Under the pieces are notes generated by a model, which was given only the letters and a program-made list of their open reading frames with translations, ran no database searches and had not been told where the DNA came from. The position numbers were made by a program, and so were the translations under genes. DNA of 64,000 nucleotides, taken from Kribbella italica. Its GTDB lineage: Bacteria > Actinomycetota > Actinomycetes > Propionibacteriales > Kribbellaceae. Shown piece after piece: positions 1-7,964 of this stretch; position 1 is the first letter of the stretch; each line of letters starts with the position of its first letter. The stretch covers positions 7,254,001 to 7,318,000 of the forward strand of contig NZ_JACHMY010000001.1 of assembly GCF_014205135.1 (NCBI RefSeq), in the 5' to 3' direction.

Positions 1-2308
1 GTACCTGTCGCCGATCCTGCAGGCGGCGCCGGGGTCGACGCACGGGTACGACGTGGTCGACCACAGCAGGCTGTCGGAGCCGGCCGGTGGGCGGGCCGCG
101 TTCGACCGGCTGACGGCCAAGCTGGCCGACCACCGGATGGGTGCGATCGCCGATGTCGTCCCGAACCACGTCGCCGTACCGACGCCGGCCCGGCTCAACG
201 CGGCGCTCTGGTCGGTGCTGCGGGACGGGCCGGGTTCGCCGTACGCGGAGTGGTTCGACGTCGACTGGGGGTCGGGGAACCAGCCGCTCCTGATGGCGGT
301 GCTCGGCAACCGGATCGGCAAGGTGCTGGCGGACGGCGAGCTGTCGGTCGACAGCAGCGGCGACGAGCCGGTCCTGCGGTACTACGAGCACGAGTACCCG
401 CTGCGCCCCGGCACCGAGCACCTGCCGATCGCCGAGCTGGTGACCGAGCAGTGGTACCGGCTGGCCCACTGGCGGGTCGCCGACGAGGAGCTGAACTACC
501 GGCGCTTCTTCGACGTCGACACGCTGGCCGCTGTCCGGGTGGAGACGCAGGAGGTCTTCGAGGCGACGCACGAGCTGCTGTTCGCGCTGCTGCACGAGGG
601 CAAGCTGCACGGCTTCCGGATCGATCACCCGGACGGTCTGGCCGACCCCCGTGGGTACCTGCGCCGCCTGGCCGAGCGGACCGGCGGCGCGTGGGTCGTG
701 GTGGAGAAGATCCTCGAGGGCGACGAGGAACTGCCGAGTGACTGGCCCTGCGCCGGCACGACGGGCTACGACGCGCTGCTGCGGGTCGGCGGTCTCTTCG
801 TCGACCCGGCGGGAGCCGCACCGCTGGCGGCGTACCACGCCGACCTGACCGGTGAGCCGGCCGACTTCGCGCCCGTGGTCGAGGAGGCCAAGCGGGAGAT
901 CGTGAAGCACGGCCAGTACGCCGAGGTGCACCGGCTGGTCGAGTTGCTGGCCCGGATCTGCCAGGACGACGTCCGGCTGCGCGACCACACCCGCCGGGCG
1001 TTCCACGAGGTCGTCGTCGAGCTGCTGGTGAACTTCGACCGGTACCGGGCGTACGTCGTACCGGGTGAGCCGGCGCCCGCCGAGGCGATCGCGGAGCTGG
1101 AGCACGTGGCCGAGCTGGCCCGGCGGAATCTGGACGAGGAGCAGCAGGAGACGCTCGACCTGGTCCGCGACCTGCTGCTCGGCCGGGAGGCCGGGACGGC
1201 GAGCCGGATCGACGAGCACGCGCGGCACGAGCTGATCGTGCGGTTCCAGCAGACCTGTGGGCCGGTGATGGCCAAGGGCGTCGAGGACACCGCGTTCTAC
1301 CGGTGGTTCCGGCTCACCTCGCTGAACGAGGTCGGCGGCGACCCGGAGCACTTCGGGGTCTCGCCGGAGGAGTTCCACGCGTACGCCGCCCGGCTGAACG
1401 ACCACTGGCCGCGCACGATGACGACCCTCTCGACGCACGACACCAAACGGTCCGAGGACGTCCGGGCCCGGCTCGGCGTGCTGTCCGAGCAGCCTGCTGC
1501 TTGGGTCGAGGCGGTCCGGTCGTGGCGGATGCAGTCCGAGGACTACCGCGGGCCCCTGCTCGACGGCAGCACGGAGTACCTGGTCTGGCAGACCCTGCTC
1601 GGGACGTGGGACGACGGGCCGCTCGCCGAGGACCGGCTGCAGGCCTACCTGCAGAAGGCGATCCGCGAGGGCAAGCGGCACACCAGCTGGACATCACCGG
1701 ACAGCGAGTACGAGGAGGCCGTCGCGGCCTTCGCCACCGCGGTGCTGGGCGACGCCGAGCTGCTGGAGTCTGTACGCCGGTTCGCTGACGCCCAGGCGCC
1801 GTACGTGCGGGCGGCGACGCTCGGGCAGAAGCTGGTCCAGCTGACGATGCCCGGCGTACCGGATGTCTATCAGGGCAGCGAGCTGGTCGACCTGTCGCTG
1901 GTCGACCCGGACAACCGGCGCCCGGTCGACTACCAGGAGCGCATCCAGCGGCTGGCCCGGCTGGACGGCGGTGGATCGCCGGAGGGCTTGGCGGACGAGA
2001 AGCTGCTGGTCACGTCGCGGGCGCTTCGGCTGCGCCGGCAGAACGCGGAGGCCTTCGCGGGCAGCTACCGGCCGCTGCCGACGTCCAACGGGCATGCGGT
2101 CGCGTTTGCTCGCGGGGACGCGGTGATCACGCTGGCGACCCGGCTGCCGGTCGCCCTGCACCGGCTGGGTGGCTGGGGCGACTCGACCGTCGTACTGCCG
2201 TCCGGCGACTGGCAGGACGTGTTGACCGGCCGGGCGGTGGGTAGTGGAGCGGCTCGGATCGACGAGCTGCTGGCTGAGCTTCCGGTGGCGCTGCTCGCGA
2301 GAGGCTGA
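1..2308 (+). CDS. treY: Maltooligosyl trehalose synthase TreY (5' truncated by window)
   Basis: This enzyme isomerises the reducing-end alpha-1,4 bond of maltodextrins to the alpha,alpha-1,1 bond, giving maltooligosyl-trehalose for TreZ. The frame is open from base 2, so the true start lies upstream; the first visible residues (YLSPILQAAPGSTHGYD) are typical TreY N-terminus, so only a short piece is missing. GH13 signatures are visible: FRIDHPDGLADP with the catalytic Asp, VVEKIL with the acid/base Glu, and THDTKRSEDVRARL near the third carboxylate. The stop is 4 nt before treZ, so the two are almost certainly co-transcribed. The family and the gene pair are well established and there is little doubt about the function. 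Confidence 0.96.
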   Translation, partial: YLSPILQAAPGSTHGYDVVDHSRLSEPAGGRAAFDRLTAKLADHRMGAIADVVPNHVAVPTPARLNAALWSVLRDGPGSPYAEWFDVDWGSGNQPLLMAVLGNRIGKVLADGELSVDSSGDEPVLRYYEHEYPLRPGTEHLPIAELVTEQWYRLAHWRVADEELNYRRFFDVDTLAAVRVETQEVFEATHELLFALLHEGKLHGFRIDHPDGLADPRGYLRRLAERTGGAWVVVEKILEGDEELPSDWPCAGTTGYDALLRVGGLFVDPAGAAPLAAYHADLTGEPADFAPVVEEAKREIVKHGQYAEVHRLVELLARICQDDVRLRDHTRRAFHEVVVELLVNFDRYRAYVVPGEPAPAEAIAELEHVAELARRNLDEEQQETLDLVRDLLLGREAGTASRIDEHARHELIVRFQQTCGPVMAKGVEDTAFYRWFRLTSLNEVGGDPEHFGVSPEEFHAYAARLNDHWPRTMTTLSTHDTKRSEDVRARLGVLSEQPAAWVEAVRSWRMQSEDYRGPLLDGSTEYLVWQTLLGTWDDGPLAEDRLQAYLQKAIREGKRHTSWTSPDSEYEEAVAAFATAVLGDAELLESVRRFADAQAPYVRAATLGQKLVQLTMPGVPDVYQGSELVDLSLVDPDNRRPVDYQERIQRLARLDGGGSPEGLADEKLLVTSRALRLRRQNAEAFAGSYRPLPTSNGHAVAFARGDAVITLATRLPVALHRLGGWGDSTVVLPSGDWQDVLTGRAVGSGAARIDELLAELPVALLARG

Positions 2309-2312
2309 CCGC

Positions 2313-4031
2313 ATGCACACGTTCTCTGTCTGGGCACCTGAGGCCTCTGCTGTTTCGCTGGTCCTGCGTGAGTCCTTGGAGATGAAGAGAGCCGATGACG
2401 GCTGGTGGTCGCTGGAGGTGCCCGACGCCGGGCACGGGACCGACTACGCCTTCTCCGTCGACGGCAGCGACCCGATGCCCGACCCGCGCAGCGCCTGGCA
2501 GCCCGAGGGAGTGCACGGGCCCAGCAGGGTGTTCGACGCGTCCCGCTTCGGCTGGAGCGACTCGGCCTGGGCCGGCCGGGACGTGCGCGGCGCAGTATTC
2601 TACGAGCTGCACCTCGGGACCTTCACTCCCGAGGGCACGCTGGAGGCCGCCGCTCACCACCTCGACTACCTGGTCGCACTCGGCGTCCAGGTCGTGTCGC
2701 TGCTCCCGGTGGCCGCCTTCCCGGGCAAGCACGGCTGGGGCTACGACGGCGTCGACCTGTACGCCGTCCACGCGCCGTACGGCGGACCGGAGGCGCTGCA
2801 GCGGTTCGTCGACCGCTGCCACGCGGTCGGGCTGGCGGTCTGCCTGGACGTCGTTTACAACCACCTCGGACCGTCCGGGAACTACCTGGGCTCGTTCGGG
2901 CCGTACTTCACCGACAAGCACACGACGCCGTGGGGCCCGGCGGTCAACCTGGACGACCAGGGCTCGCACGAAGTGCGCCGGTGGATCCTCGACAACGCGC
3001 TGCGGTGGTTCCGGGACTTCCACCTCGACGCGCTGCGGCTGGACGCCGTCCACGCTCTGCAGGACGACAGCCCGCAACACCTGCTCGCCCAGCTCTCGGA
3101 GGAGACGGCTGAGCTCTCGGCGCAGCTGCACAGGCCGCTGGGTCTGGTGGCCGAGTCGGACCTGAACGACCCGGCCATGGTGACAGCGGTGGCCGACGGC
3201 GGGCTGGGGATGACGGCGCAGTGGAGCGACGACTTCCACCACGCGCTGCACACGCTGCTGACCGGCGAGCGGGCCGGGTACTACGAGGACTTCGCGCAGC
3301 CCGGGGTGTTCGCCAAGACGCTGACGCAGGTGTTCCTGCACGACGGGTCGTACTCGTCGTTCCGCGGGAAGGACTGGGGCCGGCCGGTAGATCCCGCGCG
3401 GCACCGCGGCTCGGAGTTCCTCGCGTACACCTCCAACCACGACCAAGTGGGGAACCGGGCGCTCGGCGACCGGCCGGCGTTGACGCCGGGGCAGCTGGCG
3501 ATCGGTGCGGCGCTGGTGATCACTTCGCCGTACACGCCGATGCTGTTCATGGGGGAGGAGTGGGGCGCGTCGACGCCGTGGCGGTTCTTCACCGACCACG
3601 ACGAGCCGGAGCTGGCCGACGCGGTCCGGAACGGGCGGCGCAGCGAGTTCGCGGCGTTCGGGTGGGACGCCGAGGAGATCCCGGACCCGCAGGACCCGGA
3701 GACCTGGCGGTCGTCGGTGCTGGACTGGGGCGAGGTGGACCAGTCGCCGCACCGGGAGCTGCTGGCCTGGTACCGCGACCTGCTGGCGCTGCGGGCGCGC
3801 AACGACGACCTGCGTGACGACCGGATCGGGTCGGCCTCGGTGGTGTCGGGTGAGGACTGGCTGGTGGTGAGCCGGGGTGCGCTGCGGGTGGTGGTGAACC
3901 TGGCCGAGGCCGAGCAGGTCGTGCCGGTGGACGGGCGGCCGTCGTACGAGGTGATGGCGTTCGGTACGACCGACCTGGTCGCTGACGGGGTAACGCTTTC
4001 CGGCCGTTCCGTGGCGGTCTGGGCTGTGTGA
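2313..4031 (+). CDS. treZ: Malto-oligosyltrehalose trehalohydrolase TreZ
   Basis: A 572-aa GH13 enzyme that hydrolyses the alpha-1,4 bond next to the trehalose end of maltooligosyl-trehalose, releasing trehalose. The N-terminus (HTFSVWAPEASAVSLVL) is the E-set/CBM48-like domain. The catalytic barrel shows DALRLDAVHAL (nucleophile Asp), LVAESDLND (acid/base Glu) and YTSNHDQVGNRALGDR (third Asp). ATG 2313 lies 4 nt after the treY stop and is preferred over an upstream in-frame start at 2244, which would overlap treY by 65 nt and add residues outside the family. With treY it completes conversion of maltodextrin to trehalose. A TreX debranching enzyme would be expected upstream, outside the window. 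Confidence 0.96.
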   Translation: MHTFSVWAPEASAVSLVLRESLEMKRADDGWWSLEVPDAGHGTDYAFSVDGSDPMPDPRSAWQPEGVHGPSRVFDASRFGWSDSAWAGRDVRGAVFYELHLGTFTPEGTLEAAAHHLDYLVALGVQVVSLLPVAAFPGKHGWGYDGVDLYAVHAPYGGPEALQRFVDRCHAVGLAVCLDVVYNHLGPSGNYLGSFGPYFTDKHTTPWGPAVNLDDQGSHEVRRWILDNALRWFRDFHLDALRLDAVHALQDDSPQHLLAQLSEETAELSAQLHRPLGLVAESDLNDPAMVTAVADGGLGMTAQWSDDFHHALHTLLTGERAGYYEDFAQPGVFAKTLTQVFLHDGSYSSFRGKDWGRPVDPARHRGSEFLAYTSNHDQVGNRALGDRPALTPGQLAIGAALVITSPYTPMLFMGEEWGASTPWRFFTDHDEPELADAVRNGRRSEFAAFGWDAEEIPDPQDPETWRSSVLDWGEVDQSPHRELLAWYRDLLALRARNDDLRDDRIGSASVVSGEDWLVVSRGALRVVVNLAEAEQVVPVDGRPSYEVMAFGTTDLVADGVTLSGRSVAVWAV

Positions 4032-4156
4032 CCAGGACCAACACAGTTTCGTCAATCCCTTGTGTCGCAGGGGTCTGGTGACGGACTGTGGATGGGCACC
4101 ACCTGTTGAGAAGGCAGCAGGAGGGGGGTCACCGGGGGGTGACAGGGAGGACGGCT

Positions 4157-4345
4157 GTGAGCGTTGGAGGGACCGACACCTACTACGACTACGACGAGAA
4201 GCAGTGGAAGAGCAGGCGACTGGGCGGCGGACCGATCCGCCGCGGCCCGGTCTGCCCGGCACCACGCACCGAGCACCAACCGGTCGAGCGCCGCGCCGCG
4301 AGCCACGACCGTAAGGCCCGGGACGAGAAGAAGATCCTGAGCTGA
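4157..4345 (+). CDS. Small basic hypothetical protein (62 aa)
   Basis: A GTG start with a good ribosome site (GGGAGG at 4145-4150, 6 nt upstream) opens a 62-codon frame that stops just before a strong hairpin. The product has an acidic, aromatic start (TDTYYDYDEKQW) followed by a strongly Arg/Lys-rich remainder, with no membrane segment and no motif I recognise. A longer version starting at 4088 is possible but lacks a ribosome site. The gap from treZ (126 nt) suggests its own promoter. The gene is supported only by its start signal, length and position; the function is unknown. Confidence 0.5.
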   Translation: MSVGGTDTYYDYDEKQWKSRRLGGGPIRRGPVCPAPRTEHQPVERRAASHDRKARDEKKILS

Positions 4346-4353
4346 ACTCTGCC

Positions 4354-4383
4354 GGTGAAGCGCGCCCGCGGGTGCGCTTCACC
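4354..4383. terminator. Bidirectional hairpin terminator between convergent genes
   Basis: A perfect 10-bp inverted repeat (GGTGAAGCGC at 4354-4363, GCGCTTCACC at 4374-4383) encloses a 10-nt GC-rich loop that can itself pair. It sits between the plus-strand 62-aa gene and the minus-strand AAA ATPase gene, whose stop codon lies inside the right arm. There is no U-tract, as is usual in actinobacteria. Confidence 0.6.
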
Positions 4384-6046
4384 GTGGGAGAACTGGATCA
4401 GCCACCTTCTGCGGCCCCGCGGCGGACAGTACGTCGGCCGCCAGCAGTGAGCGCAGCTCTTCGGTGGTCGGCATGCGTCCCAGCGACCGGAGGCGTTGGG
4501 ACTGGGCCTTGCGGATGCTCTCGACCAGCCTGCGGGCTTCGCGGGCGTTGCCGAAGTTCGGCGTGTGGGCGATCTGGTCGTAGTACGCCGTGAGCGGGCC
4601 GGCGGCGTCGGCGTCGAGCAGGTAGTCGCCGGCCGCGACCATCCGGTCGGTGATCAGCAGCAGCTCGGGAGCGGAGTAGTTCTCGAACTCGATGGTCTTG
4701 GAGAACCGGGAGGCCAGGCCGGGGTTGGCGTCGAGGAAGTCGTTCATCTCGGTCGTGTAGCCGGCCACGATGATCGCGATCTCGTCGCGGTGGTCCTCCA
4801 TCAGCTTCACCAGCGCGTCGATCGCCTCCTGGCCGAAGTCGCCGCCGCTGCCCGCCGAGCGGGACAGCGTGTAGGCCTCGTCGATGAACAGCACCCCGCC
4901 GAGGGACTTCTCGAAGACCGTCGCGGTCTTCTCCGCGGTGTGGCCGATGTACTGGCCGACCAGGTCGCGGCGGGACACTTCGGTGAACTCACCGTGCGGC
5001 AGGACACCGAGCGCCTTCAGCAGCTTGCCGTACAGGCGTGCGACGGTCGTCTTCCCGGTACCGGGAGCCCCGGCGAAGATCAGGTGGTGGCTGACCGCGC
5101 CGACCGACAGCCCGGCCGCGCGCCGCCACTCGTTGACCTGGATCTCGTCGACCAGCGCGTGCACCTCGGCCTTCACGCCCGGCAGCCCGACCATCTCGTC
5201 CAGGTCGCCGAGCAGCTGGTCCAGCGGGCCGTCGGTCTCGGTCGGCCGCGCGGACGCCTTTTCGATCACCTCGACCGTGGCGCCTTCGGGAAGGTGGATC
5301 CCGGCCAGTCCGGTGTTCTCGGTCCGGCAGCCCTCGACCGTCCCGCCGCAGCCCGGGGTGAAGGCGATCCCGTGGCCGCGGGTGTCCTCGACGGTGACCC
5401 GGCGGATCGTCGCCGTACTGCCGTGTGCGACACCGATCCCGTCGGTCCCGGTCCGCGACACCGCGGTGTCGGTCAGCTCGGGCCGACTGTACTGGTACAC
5501 GTAGATCCCGCGGCCCCCGCACCCGGTGACCGTGCAGCCACGGATCAGCGGATCGGAGCCCAAGGCAACGACGATCCCGTCACCGGCGACGTCGGAGACC
5601 GTCGTGTCGAGGATCCGGCCGCTCGCGCCCTCGACGACGATCCCGGTCTCGGCGCCGCTGACCGTGCACCGGTCGACGGTGAACGCCGGACTGGCGTGCA
5701 CGCTGATCGCCGGCCGGCTCTTGCTGCGCACCTCGCACTGCTCGACCGTGAGCGCGGTCCGCTCGACCGAGACGGCCAGGTTGTCGCCGGCCCGGATGTC
5801 CAGGCCGCGCAAGGTCAGCTCGCCGTCCACCGCACGCAGCGTCGGCCAGTCCGCACCCGCACCGTCCAGTACGACGGCGCCGCCGGCCTCGGCCTGCAGG
5901 GTGACGGACCGCCCGCTCAGCTCCAGCGTCTCCGCGTACGTCCCGGCAGCGATCGCGACCGTGGCTCCGTCGGGCGCCTCGAGCAGGGCAGAGCCGATGG
6001 TCGGGTACGCGCCGGGACGGTCCGCGGCGACGGTCAGGACGCGCAT
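4379..6046 (-). CDS. Beta-helix plus AAA+ ATPase (EccA/CbbX-like)
   Basis: A 555-aa two-part protein. Residues 10-260 form a right-handed parallel beta-helix-type repeat (recurring patterns such as GIVVEGASGRI and GIGVAHGSTATI). Residues about 275-540 are an AAA+ domain of the CbbX/CfxQ/EccA type, with Walker A GAPGTGKT (326-333), Walker B VLFIDE (385-390) and the sensor stretch ASRFSKTIEF. EccA proteins are cytosolic ATPases of ESX systems thought to act on substrates or chaperones. Here the usual TPR N-terminus is replaced by the beta-helix. The ATG overlaps the stop of the upstream LuxR-type gene by 1 nt, and it is last in the operon with eccE. The EccA-like role is inferred from context plus the AAA subfamily. 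Confidence 0.85.
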   Translation of the reverse strand: MRVLTVAADRPGAYPTIGSALLEAPDGATVAIAAGTYAETLELSGRSVTLQAEAGGAVVLDGAGADWPTLRAVDGELTLRGLDIRAGDNLAVSVERTALTVEQCEVRSKSRPAISVHASPAFTVDRCTVSGAETGIVVEGASGRILDTTVSDVAGDGIVVALGSDPLIRGCTVTGCGGRGIYVYQYSRPELTDTAVSRTGTDGIGVAHGSTATIRRVTVEDTRGHGIAFTPGCGGTVEGCRTENTGLAGIHLPEGATVEVIEKASARPTETDGPLDQLLGDLDEMVGLPGVKAEVHALVDEIQVNEWRRAAGLSVGAVSHHLIFAGAPGTGKTTVARLYGKLLKALGVLPHGEFTEVSRRDLVGQYIGHTAEKTATVFEKSLGGVLFIDEAYTLSRSAGSGGDFGQEAIDALVKLMEDHRDEIAIIVAGYTTEMNDFLDANPGLASRFSKTIEFENYSAPELLLITDRMVAAGDYLLDADAAGPLTAYYDQIAHTPNFGNAREARRLVESIRKAQSQRLRSLGRMPTTEELRSLLAADVLSAAGPQKVADPVLPR

Positions 6047-6693
6047 CAGCTGGCCCGGTCCAGCAGCCAGCCGCGGTCGGCGGCCTTCACCCCGGCCTGG
6101 AACCGGCTGCGCGCACCGAGCCGGCCCATGATCTGCGAGACCATCCGGCGGACGGTCCGCACCGAGATGCCGAGCTGGGCGGCCGCGACCTCGTCGGTGA
6201 CGCCGAGCGCGAGCAGCCGGAGCATCTCCCGGTTCCGCTCGTCCAGGTCGACGTCACCCGGTACGTCGCTGTCGGTCAGCGGGACCGCGCTGGGCCAGAC
6301 CAGCTCGAACAGCCCCGTCGTACTGGCCACCGCGCTGCTCAGCCGCAGTACGGCGACGCTGCCGGTGGAGTTGTCAGCAGGCAGTACGACGGCCCGCCCG
6401 TCGACGACCAGCCCGTTCAGCGGGACCTGCGGCACGGTCCGTACGGCCACACCGGCCACGGACATCGCCGCGAGGTGCCGGCACAGCGTCGGCGCGGTGC
6501 GGGCGGTGTCGGGGTAGATGGCCCGGTACCGCACGCCAGGGCGGACGTCGCGCGGCCCGAACGCCGGTCCGGCCGGTGACAGGTTGCTCATCGCGATCAC
6601 CTCGTCCTGGGCGCCGGCGAGCAGAGCGGCGATGCCGTCCTGGGCGGGGACCTGGTGGAAGGCAGTGGGACGGTGCAGAACGGTGACAGTCAT
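6046..6693 (-). CDS. LuxR-type HTH transcriptional regulator
   Basis: A 215-aa protein. The C-terminal 60 residues are a GerE/LuxR helix-turn-helix (NREMLRLLALGVTDEVAAAQ followed by LGISVRTVRRMVSQIM). The N-terminal 140 residues have no receiver Asp and resemble the TrmB-like or PLD-like sensor region of actinobacterial LuxR proteins (RYRAIYPDTARTAPTL, GLVVDGRAVVLP). It overlaps eccE by 4 nt (ATGA) upstream and the AAA ATPase by 1 nt downstream, so translation is coupled. It probably regulates this secretion locus, but the ligand and targets are unknown. Confidence 0.85.
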   Translation of the reverse strand: MTVTVLHRPTAFHQVPAQDGIAALLAGAQDEVIAMSNLSPAGPAFGPRDVRPGVRYRAIYPDTARTAPTLCRHLAAMSVAGVAVRTVPQVPLNGLVVDGRAVVLPADNSTGSVAVLRLSSAVASTTGLFELVWPSAVPLTDSDVPGDVDLDERNREMLRLLALGVTDEVAAAQLGISVRTVRRMVSQIMGRLGARSRFQAGVKAADRGWLLDRAS

Positions 6694-7964
6694 GAGAGAG
6701 CGACCCCCAGAGGTAGCGTGGCGGCAAGACCGGTGGTGTGCCGCCCGTCGAGGCGTTCCGGCTCCACTCCGAAGGAGCGAGCCAGTGAGGTGAGGACGTT
6801 GACCGCCGAGTCGAGCGTGGCCGGATGTGAGGCGGCCACCCGCAGTACGGCGTCGTGCTGGGCGGGTTCGGGACCGTCGGGCGGAGCCGTGACGGTGATG
6901 GCGAGGGTCTGCGCGGCACCGGTCGCCGTACCGAGCAGGGTGTCGATCAAGGACTGCGCGAGCGGCTGCGGCAGGGACGCGTAGCCGGTGAGGCGGACGC
7001 CGACCTGCAGGACCGGTCCGGCGGCCCAGGTGGACCAGCGCTCGCGGACCTGACCGCGGCCCGCGTTGGCGTGGGCCAGCGCCCCGATCGAGGCCAGCAC
7101 GTCCGCCTCGTCCAGCGGCATGTTCTCGACCTGCTCGCGGTCGAAGCGGCGGACCAGGCGCCGGACGGTGTTGGTGAGGACCAGGTTGACCTGCTCGTCC
7201 GTGGCGATCGCCGACGTGCGCTGGGCGGCCACGGCGATCCAGGCCCGCGGCGACTGGTTCTGCTTGATGCCGGTGTGCAGGACGAGCTGCATCGACACCG
7301 CGACCGGCTGCTCGTCGACCGACTCGGTCAGCGTGGCCAGGCGCGGCAGCAGTTCGTGCTGCGCGTCGGCACCGACCCGGAGAGCCAGCAGGACCCCACC
7401 GGGATGGCTCAGTACGCCGTACGGCTGGTCGCGGATGGTCAGAGTGCTCACCGTGGTCCGGCCGAGGAACACGCTCGTGAGGTTGAGCGCGGTGTCGCCG
7501 GTCAGGTCGATCCGGCGGCGGCGGAACAGGAAGGTGAGCAGGACGGCGGCCCAGCGGTACAGCCAGAGCCCGCGGATGCGGACGGCGGTCAGCAGGACCA
7601 GCGTGAGCGCTGCGGCGCTGGTGAGGATGAGTGTCGCGCGGGAGCCGGTGGTGGCGGCGCCGACGGCGAGCAGGGCGATCTGCCAGCAGACCACCTGGCC
7701 GACGCGGATCGCTCGCTCGGGGAGCTCGACCTTGTCGGCCACTGGTGCCGGCGCGGGTGGCTGGTCGACCAGGTAGGAGCGGGCTGCTACTGGCGCTGTC
7801 AGTGAGGTCCTCAGAGCGACCGGCTGGGGCATGGGTCGCTGCGGGACGGCTGCGGCGCGGGCCAGCGGCGTACCGACCGCGGTTGCTTGAGGGACAGCCG
7901 GTGCGGTCGGCGCGTAGGCGACCTGCTGCTCGGGGGCGGCGGCTGCCGCGGCCGGGGGCCTCAT
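6690..7964 (-). CDS. eccE: Type VII secretion protein EccE
   Basis: A 424-aa protein matching the EccE layout. An Ala/Pro-rich cytosolic N-terminus (about 80 aa) is followed by two adjacent membrane helices (VVCWQIALLAVGAATTG and ATLILTSAAALTLVLLTAV), an Arg-rich turn (FLFRRRRIDLTGD) and a soluble domain of about 280 residues. EccE is the peripheral membrane component of the ESX translocon. The start overlaps the stop of the SARP regulator gene by 4 nt (ATGA) and the end overlaps the LuxR-type gene by 4 nt. It is separated from eccB/eccC/eccD by about 15 kb, although it belongs to the same functional set. Sequence identity of EccE is low in general, so the call rests on layout and context. 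Confidence 0.75.
   Translation of the reverse strand: MRPPAAAAAAPEQQVAYAPTAPAVPQATAVGTPLARAAAVPQRPMPQPVALRTSLTAPVAARSYLVDQPPAPAPVADKVELPERAIRVGQVVCWQIALLAVGAATTGSRATLILTSAAALTLVLLTAVRIRGLWLYRWAAVLLTFLFRRRRIDLTGDTALNLTSVFLGRTTVSTLTIRDQPYGVLSHPGGVLLALRVGADAQHELLPRLATLTESVDEQPVAVSMQLVLHTGIKQNQSPRAWIAVAAQRTSAIATDEQVNLVLTNTVRRLVRRFDREQVENMPLDEADVLASIGALAHANAGRGQVRERWSTWAAGPVLQVGVRLTGYASLPQPLAQSLIDTLLGTATGAAQTLAITVTAPPDGPEPAQHDAVLRVAASHPATLDSAVNVLTSLARSFGVEPERLDGRHTTGLAATLPLGVALS

Noticed and set aside
4088..4345. Longer version of the 62-aa gene starting at 4088
   Set aside because: No ribosome site; GTG 4157 has a good one.
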